Below, piece by piece: positions 36,370 to 45,669 of a DNA stretch of 64,000 bases. The position numbers and the translations under genes were made by a program. How positions within the stretch are numbered: the first letter of the stretch is position 1; every line of letters starts with the position of its first letter. This DNA comes from Chryseobacterium antibioticum. Its GTDB lineage: Bacteria > Bacteroidota > Bacteroidia > Flavobacteriales > Weeksellaceae. Under the pieces are notes generated by a model that saw only the letters and a list, made by a program, of their open reading frames with translations, had not been told where the DNA came from and made no database searches. The stretch spans positions 60,726 to 124,725 of the forward strand of contig NZ_JABBGI010000016.1 in the NCBI RefSeq assembly GCF_012927325.1, in the 5' to 3' direction.

Positions 36370-37009
36370 TTTATTTTTTTTAGGATTTGGAAGTTTAGTA
36401 TATGCCCAAAACACCTACATAGACCCTACCGTAACGGCAGCGATGATTCTGTATTCAGAAAACCTGAAAGCCAAGCAGAATGACGTCATAGAAGAAACTT
36501 CCAAGCTAAAAGATGCCCAAACCTGGGTAGGAACCCAGATGGTAGCCGCCAATGATATTCAGAATAAAATACTCAAAGGCTTAAAAGAAGTTTCCGGAAC
36601 CCTGCAAAACGGAATTCAGGTAAAAGAAATTTATACGGAGCTCAATAAATGCTACGGGTATTCTTCTGACGTCGTTCAACTGGCATCTGCACGTCCCCAA
36701 TACGCCATTTTCGGGGTTAAAGCGTCACAAAAAACCTATGAGCAAAGCCTAAAAATCGTAACGGATGTATCGGACATCCTGGCCTCAGGAGAGCTGAACC
36801 TCGCTACGGCAGGCGACCGCTATAAGATCCTGCATAACATCTCCGGAAACGTAAAAAATCTAAAACTGTGGCTATTGGCCATCAAGCTGCGATTGGAAAA
36901 AGCCAACAGACTGGGATTCTGGAACTCCATTAATCCCTTTGCGGGCTATATCAATACGGATAAAGCCATTGTTGAAGATATTATGAACCGATATAAACGC
37001 AATTTTTAA
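36356..37009 (+). CDS. Conjugation protein, TraI-like (secreted helical family member 1)
   Basis: A 217-residue protein with a signal peptide (FFLGFGSLVYAQ) and a mature part that is almost entirely helical. It fits the TraI/VirB5-like position after traG. The C-terminus ends D-K-A-I-V-E-D-I-M-N-R-Y-K, a motif shared by the next three proteins. It is probably a periplasmic or tip component of the transfer channel. Confidence 0.6.
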   Translation: MKKFSLFFLGFGSLVYAQNTYIDPTVTAAMILYSENLKAKQNDVIEETSKLKDAQTWVGTQMVAANDIQNKILKGLKEVSGTLQNGIQVKEIYTELNKCYGYSSDVVQLASARPQYAIFGVKASQKTYEQSLKIVTDVSDILASGELNLATAGDRYKILHNISGNVKNLKLWLLAIKLRLEKANRLGFWNSINPFAGYINTDKAIVEDIMNRYKRNF

Positions 37010-37020
37010 ATTTTTTTAAG

Positions 37021-37743
37021 ATGAAATCGAGGGACGAGATTCGCCGACCTAATGAAGGCAAAAAGAAAATTTTTCTAAGCGTATTCATTCCGACGGTCTA
37101 CATCGTAATCACTTCTTCCGGAGGAGGGTCCACGCCCGCCTGGCAAAAAGAAAATGTTTCCTTTCCGATGATGGATTTGGAAATCAATGCCACGATGAAG
37201 GAGCATAACAGGCAAAAGGAAATGCGGCAAAACCAGACGCTGAATGCCGGTATTGAGACGGTCAATAAAAACGAGTGGAACAGCTTCAAGGATAAGGTTG
37301 TTAAAATACAGGACAGGCTCAGAATTGTTTCATTTGCCTTGCAGGCGATTCCAACAGGAGTGGCGATGAGCAGGGAGGTGAATAAGATCACTCAGAACCA
37401 GGCTGACATTATTGACGAAATCAGTACCGCACCTTACTCTATTGCAGCGGTCTTGCCTTCCGGAGTACAGTATGTGGATGATTTACAAATGGTAACACGC
37501 CTGATCACCGGAGTGATCCTCTCGTACGGAGCCATCAATCAAATGGAAAAATCAGAACGCAAGATTTTATTGGATTATGCACTAGGTGAAGTCAAAACCC
37601 TTAGCAGGAATTCTACTCATATGCTGTTGAAAATACGGGATATTAAAGCCAAAGTACTGCGCAATAAAAGAGCTTTCCAGTATTACGTCAACAGGGATAA
37701 ACAAGTGGTGGAAAACATTATGAAGAACATTAAATCCTTTTAA
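37021..37743 (+). CDS. Conjugation protein (helical family member 2)
   Basis: A 240-residue protein. Residues 17-32 are hydrophobic and may anchor or export it, followed by a GGGSTPAWQ segment. The rest is helical and ends D-K-Q-V-V-E-N-I-M-K-N-I-K, matching the shared motif of its neighbours. Gaps of 11 and 6 bases place it in the same operon as the other three. The TPAWQKENVSFPMMD region resembles VirB5-type N-termini, but I cannot name the family. Confidence 0.55.
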   Translation: MKSRDEIRRPNEGKKKIFLSVFIPTVYIVITSSGGGSTPAWQKENVSFPMMDLEINATMKEHNRQKEMRQNQTLNAGIETVNKNEWNSFKDKVVKIQDRLRIVSFALQAIPTGVAMSREVNKITQNQADIIDEISTAPYSIAAVLPSGVQYVDDLQMVTRLITGVILSYGAINQMEKSERKILLDYALGEVKTLSRNSTHMLLKIRDIKAKVLRNKRAFQYYVNRDKQVVENIMKNIKSF

Positions 37744-37749
37744 TAAAAA

Positions 37750-38415
37750 ATGAAAAAGATAGTAACCCTCGGAATTGTAATGTTTTCTACGGTTTCCGTA
37801 AAAAGCCAGCAGATCGTGATCAATGATAAATTACTGTCCCAGATTACCGTCAATCACGGCGTTCGTTTAGGGAGTGAACAAGCTTTTTTAGATTCTTATG
37901 AAAAGCAGAATGAATTGTATATAGAGATCAAAAATAAAACGGCTCAGGTGATTGCCATTCAGGAGTATATCTACCAGCAGCTTAAAAATGTCAATTCAGC
38001 CCTTACCCAAAGTAAAAAGCTCATCTATCTCTATCAGTATCTGGGGAAAATCGTAAGCAACTCCAAAACCATGCTGGATTTATCCATGCAGCATCCGGAA
38101 TATGCCGCGCTGGTTTCAAAATATTATACCGCCATTGGACAGCAAACACTGAAGCTCCAGCAAGAGGTCTCGCAAGATATCCTGAATGAAAACAAGGATT
38201 TTATGATGGATGCTATGGATCGGGAGATGCTCATTGAGAAGGTATTTACACGCGTGAGAAATATTCATGGTAACATTCTCTATATCATTTTACGGCTACA
38301 GAATGCAAAGAAGATCCCTTATCTGTATCAAGTCCCTGTGCTTCGGAATTACATCAATATCGATAGAGCCATTGTGGGAGACATTATTCAGAAATACAAA
38401 TACATTTTTAACTAA
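37750..38415 (+). CDS. Conjugation protein (helical family member 3)
   Basis: A 221-residue protein with a signal-like N-terminus (IVTLGIVMFSTVSVKSQ) and a helical body. It shares the terminal D-R-A-I-V-G-D-I-I-Q-K-Y-K motif and a Q-H-P-E-Y-A-A-L patch like the R-P-Q-Y-A-I-F patch of member 1. The gene ends 4 bases before the next start. Likely periplasmic, related by duplication to members 1 and 2. Confidence 0.55.
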   Translation: MKKIVTLGIVMFSTVSVKSQQIVINDKLLSQITVNHGVRLGSEQAFLDSYEKQNELYIEIKNKTAQVIAIQEYIYQQLKNVNSALTQSKKLIYLYQYLGKIVSNSKTMLDLSMQHPEYAALVSKYYTAIGQQTLKLQQEVSQDILNENKDFMMDAMDREMLIEKVFTRVRNIHGNILYIILRLQNAKKIPYLYQVPVLRNYINIDRAIVGDIIQKYKYIFN

Positions 38416-38419
38416 AACA

Positions 38420-39250
38420 ATGAAAAATTTATTCATAAAATTAATCAGGCTGCAATTTTTGCTTGTTGTCACTGTCGTATCTGCACAATTGAGTGTAAAA
38501 CGGCTCAATGACCCTGCCATTGTCGCCCAGCACAAACGGATGGTTTTTGAAAGCTGGGGAGACTGGCGGCCTTATCCCAAATATTTCCTGGGAGTCCAGA
38601 CCAATTTTGCCTACGCTACGGTGTGGGGGATGTGGGCGCCTAAAATTAACAGGGATTATAAGGATGGAGATGACATAAGACCCTTAAAACCTACGGGAGT
38701 ACAGAATCAACGATTTGCTGAAGTGAAATATGAGGAAGAAGAAGCTAAAAAAATAAAAGCAGCTTCCGATACCATTTATAAAAGGAGTGTCCAGGATTTT
38801 GCCCATTGGACTTCTGCTACCGTAGATGCAGATCCCCTTTGGCTCTTGTATTACAAGCGCATGTTAAAACCCATTACTGCATTCCCTGATACCCCGCAAA
38901 ATTTTATGGAATGGAGGCTGAAAGACCAGCAAACTTATGAAACGCTTAATAGTATAGGAACATTAAAAAGGCTTCAGGAAGAGCTGGATCTGATTAAGGA
39001 AAAATATACGATGTCCCGGTCTATGGATATGCCAAGGGGAAAACGTTTTCTGATGTATCACGAAACCCTACTTCGTTGGAGAAAATTTGCTCAGGAGTTA
39101 AGGAAACATAATAACAAAACGACCCTTCTTCTGGATTATAAAAATATCCTGAAAAGCCATTCTCCTTATGCTTTGCCTACAGCATGGACACCGGCATCAG
39201 ACAGGCAGATCGTACAAAATATAATGCTGCAATACAAACACCGATATTAA
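38420..39250 (+). CDS. Conjugation protein (helical family member 4)
   Basis: A 276-residue protein starting at ATG 38420, which gives a good signal peptide (LLVVTVVSAQ); the longer frame from 38267 lies inside the previous gene. The mature part has a tryptophan-rich region (WGDWRPYPKYF, WGMWAPKI) absent from the other members, and ends D-R-Q-I-V-Q-N-I-M-L-Q-Y-K. It is the most diverged of the four. The gene is followed after one base by traJ. Confidence 0.6.
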   Translation: MKNLFIKLIRLQFLLVVTVVSAQLSVKRLNDPAIVAQHKRMVFESWGDWRPYPKYFLGVQTNFAYATVWGMWAPKINRDYKDGDDIRPLKPTGVQNQRFAEVKYEEEEAKKIKAASDTIYKRSVQDFAHWTSATVDADPLWLLYYKRMLKPITAFPDTPQNFMEWRLKDQQTYETLNSIGTLKRLQEELDLIKEKYTMSRSMDMPRGKRFLMYHETLLRWRKFAQELRKHNNKTTLLLDYKNILKSHSPYALPTAWTPASDRQIVQNIMLQYKHRY

Positions 39251-39251
39251 T

Positions 39252-40499
39252 ATGAATAAAAAACTCACTTTATGCTGCTGCCTCTTGGCATTTGTGTTAC
39301 CGGTGATGGGCTTTGCCCAGACCGATAGTGATTACAGCAATTTACTCCAGTTCCTGAAGGGCGATGGTGCTTTTGAGAAATGGTTTATGGAGGTCTTTAC
39401 CAAACTGGATACCAGTATTCAGGACAGTGCCGGAGAAGCCGCATTGGTCGGAAAGGCCATTGGCGGATTAGGGTCTTTGATGTACCTGGGCTATATGGGA
39501 TGGCAAATGGCTGCCGGAGACCGGGAATGGGAAATTACTCCTATGCTCAAACCGATTCTGATTGGATTCACCCTGATATACTGGACGGGATTTGTCAATC
39601 TGATACAGGCTCCCTTTGAAGCCATTGCAGAGCCGGGAGTGAGCATTTTCAGTGATATAGAATCCGAGGTCAATGACCTTCGTGTTGAAAGGTTCAAAAA
39701 GCAGCAGCAATTGTTGGACGCCGTTATCAAACTGAAAGCAGATGAAGATGCCAAGCAGGAGGTCATTGAGAATACCGGAAAAGATGCCGATGATTCCTGG
39801 TTTGATATCAGCGACGGACTGGATAAACTCATCCAGCCCATCAAGGAATGGCAGATCAGGATGCAGTTCCAGATGCAAAAATTAGTAGCTGAAGTCATTG
39901 AGTTTATCTGTCTTTCCATTCTTAGAATTTGCGTTTACCTGATTTTTTTTATCCAGAAAATCTGGGCATACATCCTTATTATATTAGGGCCGATTGCCGT
40001 GGGAATGGCATTGGTTCCCGGATTTGAAAACTCTCTCTACAGCTGGGTTTCCAAATTTATCAATATCAATCTGTACACTTTTGTGGCGTATACCATTATC
40101 AACATTGGGCAGCAACTCATTGCTTCCGGTTATATGATGGAAATAGAAAGGTATGACACGCTTTTAACCAATGGAACGGTGACCAATTTAGATGCCCTAA
40201 TGGTCTATGTCAGTAATTCGGGAATGATCTATAATCAGCTTTTTACCTGCGTCGCCTATATCGTTACCGGAATCGGGGTTTTGATGACCCCTACCATTGC
40301 AGATACCATTGTGTCGGCAGGTGGAGCCGGAGCAATGACAAAAATGAAAAGTGCTGTGGGCAAAATGGCGGGCAGTGCAAAAACTGCGGTGTTGGCTGTT
40401 AAAACCGGAGGTGCTACTGTAGCTGCCACAGCCGCAAAATCTACTGCGGCAGGTTCTGTATCGGGAAGAGTTCAGCAGGCCATGAAAAACAAAAAATAA
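39252..40499 (+). CDS. traJ: TraJ-like, VirB6-type channel membrane protein
   Basis: A 415-residue polytopic membrane protein with a signal-like N-terminus (LPVMGFAQ), hydrophobic segments near residues 70-90, 100-120, 215-260, 270-295 and 335-355, and a Gly/Ala/Lys-rich C-terminus. This is the TraJ plan of CTnDOT-type systems, the VirB6-like inner-membrane part of the channel. The segment FIQKIWAYILIILGPIAVG is typical of the family. Located between the helical family and traK as expected. Confidence 0.8.
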   Translation: MNKKLTLCCCLLAFVLPVMGFAQTDSDYSNLLQFLKGDGAFEKWFMEVFTKLDTSIQDSAGEAALVGKAIGGLGSLMYLGYMGWQMAAGDREWEITPMLKPILIGFTLIYWTGFVNLIQAPFEAIAEPGVSIFSDIESEVNDLRVERFKKQQQLLDAVIKLKADEDAKQEVIENTGKDADDSWFDISDGLDKLIQPIKEWQIRMQFQMQKLVAEVIEFICLSILRICVYLIFFIQKIWAYILIILGPIAVGMALVPGFENSLYSWVSKFININLYTFVAYTIINIGQQLIASGYMMEIERYDTLLTNGTVTNLDALMVYVSNSGMIYNQLFTCVAYIVTGIGVLMTPTIADTIVSAGGAGAMTKMKSAVGKMAGSAKTAVLAVKTGGATVAATAAKSTAAGSVSGRVQQAMKNKK

Positions 40500-40520
40500 T
40501 CTCAAAAATATTATCATAAA

Positions 40521-41135
40521 ATGCTTATCAAAAATATAGAACAAAGAATCAAGGTAAATAAGGTGGTTTCACTTTCTGCCATTGCCTTTGCCGTATTTAT
40601 TGTCATCGGAGGTTTTTTCTTCGCCTATAAAATGATTGAAGATTCCAGGAAATCCATTTACATCCTAGATAACGGTGTACCGGTTTTGGCTAAACAGACT
40701 GATGTCTTACTCAACAGGCCTGTAGAATACAAAGCCCAGATTGAACTTTTTCACCGATTATTTTTCACATTAGCTCCTGACGATACCTATATCAAGGATA
40801 ATATTCAGAAATCACTCTATCTGATCGATGACAGCGGTAAGAAAGAATACACCAACCTGAGGGAAAAAGGTTTTTATAACCAGATTATTGCGTCCAGCTC
40901 CATGGTCAGTATCCATAGCGATTCGATTACCCTCAGCCCGGAACAAAAGAAATTTGTTTTTTTCGGGAAACAGATGATTACAAGAAAATCATCTGTCATT
41001 ACCCGAAAGCTCATTACCGAGGGCTTCTTTGAGGATATTATCCGCAGTCCCAATAACCCACACGGGGTGATCCTTAAAAACTGGCGCATCCTTGATAATG
41101 AAGAAATCTCCAATCAAACCAAAAATTCGTACTAA
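40521..41135 (+). CDS. traK: TraK-like, VirB8-type protein
   Basis: A 204-residue protein with one transmembrane segment (about residues 18-38) after a short cytosolic N-terminus beginning LIKNIEQRIKVNKV, and a periplasmic VirB8-like domain. The RPVEYKAQIELFHRLFFTLAPDD region is the conserved TraK core. It links the inner-membrane complex to the outer parts. Two bases separate it from the next gene. Confidence 0.8.
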   Translation: MLIKNIEQRIKVNKVVSLSAIAFAVFIVIGGFFFAYKMIEDSRKSIYILDNGVPVLAKQTDVLLNRPVEYKAQIELFHRLFFTLAPDDTYIKDNIQKSLYLIDDSGKKEYTNLREKGFYNQIIASSSMVSIHSDSITLSPEQKKFVFFGKQMITRKSSVITRKLITEGFFEDIIRSPNNPHGVILKNWRILDNEEISNQTKNSY

Positions 41136-41137
41136 CA

Positions 41138-41491
41138 ATGAACGCTTTATTCAAACATGCCCGACAGAAATGCTTACAATGGATCGTCCATCACCCTAAA
41201 AAGTTTTTTACCTATTCGATGATTTTTTTGTCAGTATCATTCGTAGGTTCCCTGATCTTGGGAATTTTCTTTCCCAAGGAAACAGTATTTACCATTAAAC
41301 CACCTGTCCTTTACTCCAAAGGTCAGATGGTTCAAAACCCTGCTGTAAACAATGAAAAAGAGATGAAAAAGATTGTAGAAGAGCTCAAAACTTTAAAAGG
41401 GAAAAGAGACCGGAAACAATTACAGAAAGAGGACAGCTTGAGGATTGAATATTTGTTTAACCAATACCAGCAATTAAAAAATGACCGGTAG
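41138..41491 (+). CDS. Small membrane conjugation protein (TraL-like position)
   Basis: A 117-residue protein with a basic N-terminus, one membrane helix (about residues 24-44) and a charged, probably coiled C-terminal half. It stands between traK and traM, the place of TraL in CTnDOT-like operons; sequence similarity to TraL is not evident by eye. The next gene starts 33 bases downstream. Confidence 0.6.
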   Translation: MNALFKHARQKCLQWIVHHPKKFFTYSMIFLSVSFVGSLILGIFFPKETVFTIKPPVLYSKGQMVQNPAVNNEKEMKKIVEELKTLKGKRDRKQLQKEDSLRIEYLFNQYQQLKNDR

Positions 41492-41524
41492 CACCGGAGG
41501 CAATTTATATAAAATCAAAACTCA

Positions 41525-42739
41525 ATGAAAAAACTTAATTTCAAACAGAAGAAATATATCCTGCCCCTTTTGGCATTGCCGTTTCTGCTGCTTTTTGTTT
41601 ATGTAGGAACCCAGTTTACGGGAGAAGAACAGCCCAAGGATAAACCCAAAGAGCTCTCGCTTTCCCTCGGTGAGTCGCATGATTCCATTATGAGTAAAAA
41701 TGATGCGTATGATGCATTTTTCAAAAAAGAGGATAACAGGACGATGCTCGAAGGGCTGGGCAAAGAAAAGGACAGTTTGCTGAGCTACGAAGACCAGTTG
41801 TCATTAGCTCAGAAGAGAAAAATAGATTCGCTCAAGGCTCTATCCGGAAGACAAAACGGGTATCAGCCGAAGGGAAATCTATCTTCTTACTATAACCCGA
41901 AACAAGAACAGAATGACAACAGGGATTACAAACGGTCTTCGGAAATTATCCGGATGCTGAACGATAAATCTTACGGCAAACCGGAAAGTGACTATGCTTC
42001 AGAGCATTCAAAATCAACCCCTCAAACTCATCAGCAAAACCCTGATCCGGTCAAATACCTGAAACAGCAGATGCTGGTTATGGATTCTTTGGAAAAAACA
42101 AGAGATCCGGAATATCAAAGTAAGCTGGCAGCGGAGGAAAAATTGAAGGCTAACAAAGAAAAAATGGAAGATTTCCTTAATTCAACCTTCAATGTCAGCA
42201 AATCGGTGATCAACAGCGAGTTCAATGCCTTTTACAAAGAAAAGGAAAACAGTTTTATCAAAGCGGTCATTGATGAAAATAACAAGGGATATTTAGGAAG
42301 CCGGATTCGGCTTAGGCTACTGGAAGACATCTTTGTGGGGAACAAAAAGCTCAGCAAAGGCTCGATACTCTATGGACAAATTTCAGGATTTGCGATGCAA
42401 AGGGTGAATCTCAGTATCGTATCCGTATTCACTAAAGGAGAAATTTACCCGGTCAACTTATCGGTTTACGATGTTGATGGAATGAAGGGGCTGTATGTTC
42501 CGGAGAGCATTTTCCGGGATATGATCCGGGAAATGGGAAGCAATTCTGTACAGGGAACACAGATGGATATGGGCGGACAGGGATTTTTCACCAGTATCGT
42601 CTCCAAATTATTCACATCCACTTCCAAATCCATTGCCAACCTGATTAAAACTAACAAAGCCAAATTGAAATACAACTCTTATGTATTTCTGATTGACGAA
42701 AAACAACTGAAAGATGCACAAAACCAACAAAAAAAATAA
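41525..42739 (+). CDS. traM: TraM-like, VirB10-type conjugation protein
   Basis: A 404-residue protein with an N-terminal membrane anchor (about residues 12-29), a long charged, low-complexity linker (residues 35-190) and a compact C-terminal domain with IRLRLLEDIFVG and KGSILYGQISGFAMQRVNL. This matches the TraM layout, a VirB10-like protein spanning the periplasm. Its stop is followed after 4 bases by traN. Confidence 0.8.
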   Translation: MKKLNFKQKKYILPLLALPFLLLFVYVGTQFTGEEQPKDKPKELSLSLGESHDSIMSKNDAYDAFFKKEDNRTMLEGLGKEKDSLLSYEDQLSLAQKRKIDSLKALSGRQNGYQPKGNLSSYYNPKQEQNDNRDYKRSSEIIRMLNDKSYGKPESDYASEHSKSTPQTHQQNPDPVKYLKQQMLVMDSLEKTRDPEYQSKLAAEEKLKANKEKMEDFLNSTFNVSKSVINSEFNAFYKEKENSFIKAVIDENNKGYLGSRIRLRLLEDIFVGNKKLSKGSILYGQISGFAMQRVNLSIVSVFTKGEIYPVNLSVYDVDGMKGLYVPESIFRDMIREMGSNSVQGTQMDMGGQGFFTSIVSKLFTSTSKSIANLIKTNKAKLKYNSYVFLIDEKQLKDAQNQQKK

Positions 42740-42743
42740 AGAA

Positions 42744-43616
42744 ATGAAAGCCATATTATATACTTTACTGATTTTCATAACCCAGCTTTTTACAGCACAA
42801 ACCGCCACGAAGCAGCAGTTGAGTTCAGATTTGCCGGAACTCGAAATTACTGAAGGAATCAGCCTTCATATCATTTCTCCAGAACCCATCCAATATGTGG
42901 ATCTATCCACTCAGCAGCTCACCGGGGATTTACCTTCGACCCAGATTGCGCGTGTTAAAATTGTAGATCTTACCGATGATTCGGATAAAGATAAAAACAG
43001 AAAAACACTTCTGTATTATTCTAACGGAGATCAAATCGGGGTGATTACGGTGGTCGGTCAATCCTTTATTGCCCAATACAAAGCCGTTTACAGAAATCCT
43101 GAAAACCTGAATACCGTAACCAATATCCATATTCAACCGGAGGAAATGCAGCCCATAGAATTTGATAAAATGGTTTTCTCCAATCTTGAGCTCAGGAAAT
43201 TTGCCATGGATATCACCAGGAAAAAATCAGAAAAAAAACCGATCCGGGAAGAAAAAAAAATGGGGCTTAGTGTTCAGCTCAATAATGTCTATGTCATCAG
43301 TGACTATATCTTCCTGGATATGACCTTTAAAAACAACTCCAACCTAAGTTATGATATCGAAGCTTTGAAATTTTCTGTAGAAGATAAAAAAATCCATAAG
43401 GCGACCAACAATCAGAGCATTGAAATGAGTCCGATGTTTCAACTGAACCCTCAAAAGCGTTTCAGGAAGAATTTCCGGAATATCTATGTGTTCAAAAAAT
43501 TCACGTACCCGAACTCTAAAGTGATGATGATCCGCCTGATAGAAGAGCAGCTCTCCGGAAGAACCATTGAAATGAAAGTAAAATACTCGGATATTCTGAA
43601 AGCCGACACCTTCTAA
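42744..43616 (+). CDS. traN: TraN-like, VirB9-type conjugation protein (DUF4138)
   Basis: A 290-residue protein with a signal peptide (LLIFITQLFTAQ), followed by a beta-rich domain with SLHIISPEPIQYVDLS and a C-terminal domain with YVISDYIFLDMTFKNNSNLSY, typical of DUF4138/TraN. It forms the outer-membrane-proximal ring with TraM. The start at 42744 is chosen because it gives the signal peptide and avoids overlapping traM. Confidence 0.8.
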   Translation: MKAILYTLLIFITQLFTAQTATKQQLSSDLPELEITEGISLHIISPEPIQYVDLSTQQLTGDLPSTQIARVKIVDLTDDSDKDKNRKTLLYYSNGDQIGVITVVGQSFIAQYKAVYRNPENLNTVTNIHIQPEEMQPIEFDKMVFSNLELRKFAMDITRKKSEKKPIREEKKMGLSVQLNNVYVISDYIFLDMTFKNNSNLSYDIEALKFSVEDKKIHKATNNQSIEMSPMFQLNPQKRFRKNFRNIYVFKKFTYPNSKVMMIRLIEEQLSGRTIEMKVKYSDILKADTF

Positions 43617-43645
43617 CGGAAGTTCTGCTTCCATTTTATAAATCT
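43617..43645 (+). terminator. Weak hairpin after traN
   Basis: GGAAG and CTTCC around a 5-base loop, followed by ATTTTAT. The short stem could attenuate transcription before the coupling-protein gene; the gap of 60 bases is among the larger ones in the tra operon. Confidence 0.35.
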
Positions 43646-43676
43646 CTCAATTCATCAACCCTTTAGTTAAAGAAAA

Positions 43677-45665
43677 ATGCAAGAACAGCAGCATCAGATC
43701 AGGATTTACGGCTTCTTTCAGAAGGCGGTATATGCCGTTGTGGTGCTGGATTGTGTATCGCTATTTTATCTGCACGCAGATATTCCGGTACTCTCGAATT
43801 TGCTCAGGAACTTCTCTAAGATGAGTTTCATTTATCCTCCTGTCCATGCAAAATTGGCAACATTTATTTTGATAGGGTTAGTGGCGATTGGAACAAAAGC
43901 TAAGAAAAAGAAAGACCTTAACATCACTATGGAAATAGTCGTTCCTATGGTATTTGGGCTGATGATGATGTTTTCTTCTTTGGTTTGGCAACATGAAGCC
44001 GGAAACCCTTCACTCCCTAAAATCTTTCCGGGAATGAATCTCTATCAGATGGTTTATGCTTTTCTTTCGTTTTTTGGGGCGGTTATCCTTCAGATGGGTG
44101 CTGATAGTATCTCCAAGCTAATACAGCAGAAAATGGGTAAGGATCGATGGAATGTAGAAGAAGAGTCTTTTGACCAGAACCAGGAACTTGTAAATACCGA
44201 TACCTCTATCAATATCCCATATATTTTCAGATATAATAATAAAATCTATAAAGGATATATCAACATTGACCCTTTTCGAGGTACCATAGTAATTGGAGTT
44301 CCAGGTTCAGGAAAATCGTTTGGTGTGATCAATCCTGCCATTCGGCAGATGATTGCGAAAGGTTTTTGTCTCTGCATTTACGATTTTAAATTCCCTGATC
44401 TGGCCCAGATTGCCTATTATCATTACTTACTGAAAAAAAGTAAAGAGTCCGATTATAATTATAGTTTCCACGTGATCAATTTGAATGAAGTTGAGAAATC
44501 CAGAAGAGTCAATCCGTTTAAAAAAGAATATGTGAAAACATTAGCCGAAGCACAGGAAATGGCTGAAGCTATGGTGTCTTCTCTACAAAAAGGCAGTACC
44601 AGTTCCGGAGGTGGATCAGAAGCGTTTTTTACCCAATCCGCGATTAATTTCCTTTCATCCTGTATTTATTTTTTTGCGACCCACGAAAACGGAAAGTATT
44701 CGGATCTGCCTCATATTCTTTCTTTTATGAACCGTAGCTATAAGGAAATTTTTGATACACTTTTTGGACATGAAGAACTGTATTCTTTATTATCACCTTT
44801 TAAATCAGCCTATGATAACAAGGCTTTTGACCAATTGGAAGGGCAGGTAGGAACATTAAAGATTTTCCTGTCCCGACTGGCTACCAAAGAAAGCTTTTGG
44901 GTGTTTTCAGGGGATGAAGTGGAACTTAAAATCACAGACCGGAACAATCCTTCCATTATTATTTTAGCATCAGACCCGGGAACTCAGGATATCAACTCCG
45001 CTTTGTATTCTTCGGTACTCAACAGGACTTTACGTTTAATTAACTCCAAAAACAATCTCCCCGGAGGAATCATTGCCGATGAGTTTCCAACAATTTACAT
45101 TCATAAGATTGATAATGTCGTGGCTACTGCAAGAAGCAATAGGGTTGCCGTAATGCTCGGGCTTCAGGAACTTCCTCAACTCCGTCAGTTTTACAAGAAA
45201 GAAGTGGCGGATACCATTTCTGCCATTGTCGGAAATATCCTTTCCGGCTCTGCAAGAGATAAGAATACGCTGGATTGGCTCGAAAAACTGTTTGGAAAAA
45301 TAAAGCAGAAGTCGTATTCCCAATCCATCTCCCAACAAGGTACGACAACCAGTATTAATGAGAAAATGGACCATATGATTCCTGCCGGAAAAATTGCAGC
45401 ACTTAGAACCGGAGAAATGGTAGGAATGATCGCCCAGGGAGAAGAAAATGATACCGAAGAATACAAAACCTCCGCTGTGAACGGCAAAATCAACCTGGAT
45501 ATGAAAAGTATTAAAAAAGAGGAGGCGGAACTTCCGCCCATGCCTTCCTATTACTCTTTTGTTGATAAAGCAGGTATCAACCGTAAAGAAGAAGTCTTAA
45601 TGACCAACTTTAGGAAAATCAATAAGGAAGTGGAATTAATCGTGCGCGAATCAGTAAAAGCATAA
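43677..45665 (+). CDS. VirD4-type coupling protein
   Basis: A 662-residue ATPase. The N-terminus has hydrophobic segments (about residues 10-30, 60-80, 95-110 and 125-145), then Walker A GVPGSGKS (near residues 207-214), a Walker B IIADEFP near 465, and the LGLQELPQLRQFY motif of TraG/VirD4 coupling proteins. It brings the relaxase-DNA complex to the channel and drives transfer. In Bacteroidetes this gene is often called mobC or traG-like; I leave the symbol empty to avoid confusion with the VirB4 gene. Confidence 0.85.
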   Translation: MQEQQHQIRIYGFFQKAVYAVVVLDCVSLFYLHADIPVLSNLLRNFSKMSFIYPPVHAKLATFILIGLVAIGTKAKKKKDLNITMEIVVPMVFGLMMMFSSLVWQHEAGNPSLPKIFPGMNLYQMVYAFLSFFGAVILQMGADSISKLIQQKMGKDRWNVEEESFDQNQELVNTDTSINIPYIFRYNNKIYKGYINIDPFRGTIVIGVPGSGKSFGVINPAIRQMIAKGFCLCIYDFKFPDLAQIAYYHYLLKKSKESDYNYSFHVINLNEVEKSRRVNPFKKEYVKTLAEAQEMAEAMVSSLQKGSTSSGGGSEAFFTQSAINFLSSCIYFFATHENGKYSDLPHILSFMNRSYKEIFDTLFGHEELYSLLSPFKSAYDNKAFDQLEGQVGTLKIFLSRLATKESFWVFSGDEVELKITDRNNPSIIILASDPGTQDINSALYSSVLNRTLRLINSKNNLPGGIIADEFPTIYIHKIDNVVATARSNRVAVMLGLQELPQLRQFYKKEVADTISAIVGNILSGSARDKNTLDWLEKLFGKIKQKSYSQSISQQGTTTSINEKMDHMIPAGKIAALRTGEMVGMIAQGEENDTEEYKTSAVNGKINLDMKSIKKEEAELPPMPSYYSFVDKAGINRKEEVLMTNFRKINKEVELIVRESVKA

Positions 45666-45669
45666 TCTT

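Noticed and set aside
38267..38419. Upstream extension of helical family member 4
   Set aside because: These 51 codons lie inside the previous gene and would mask a good signal peptide that starts at 38420.
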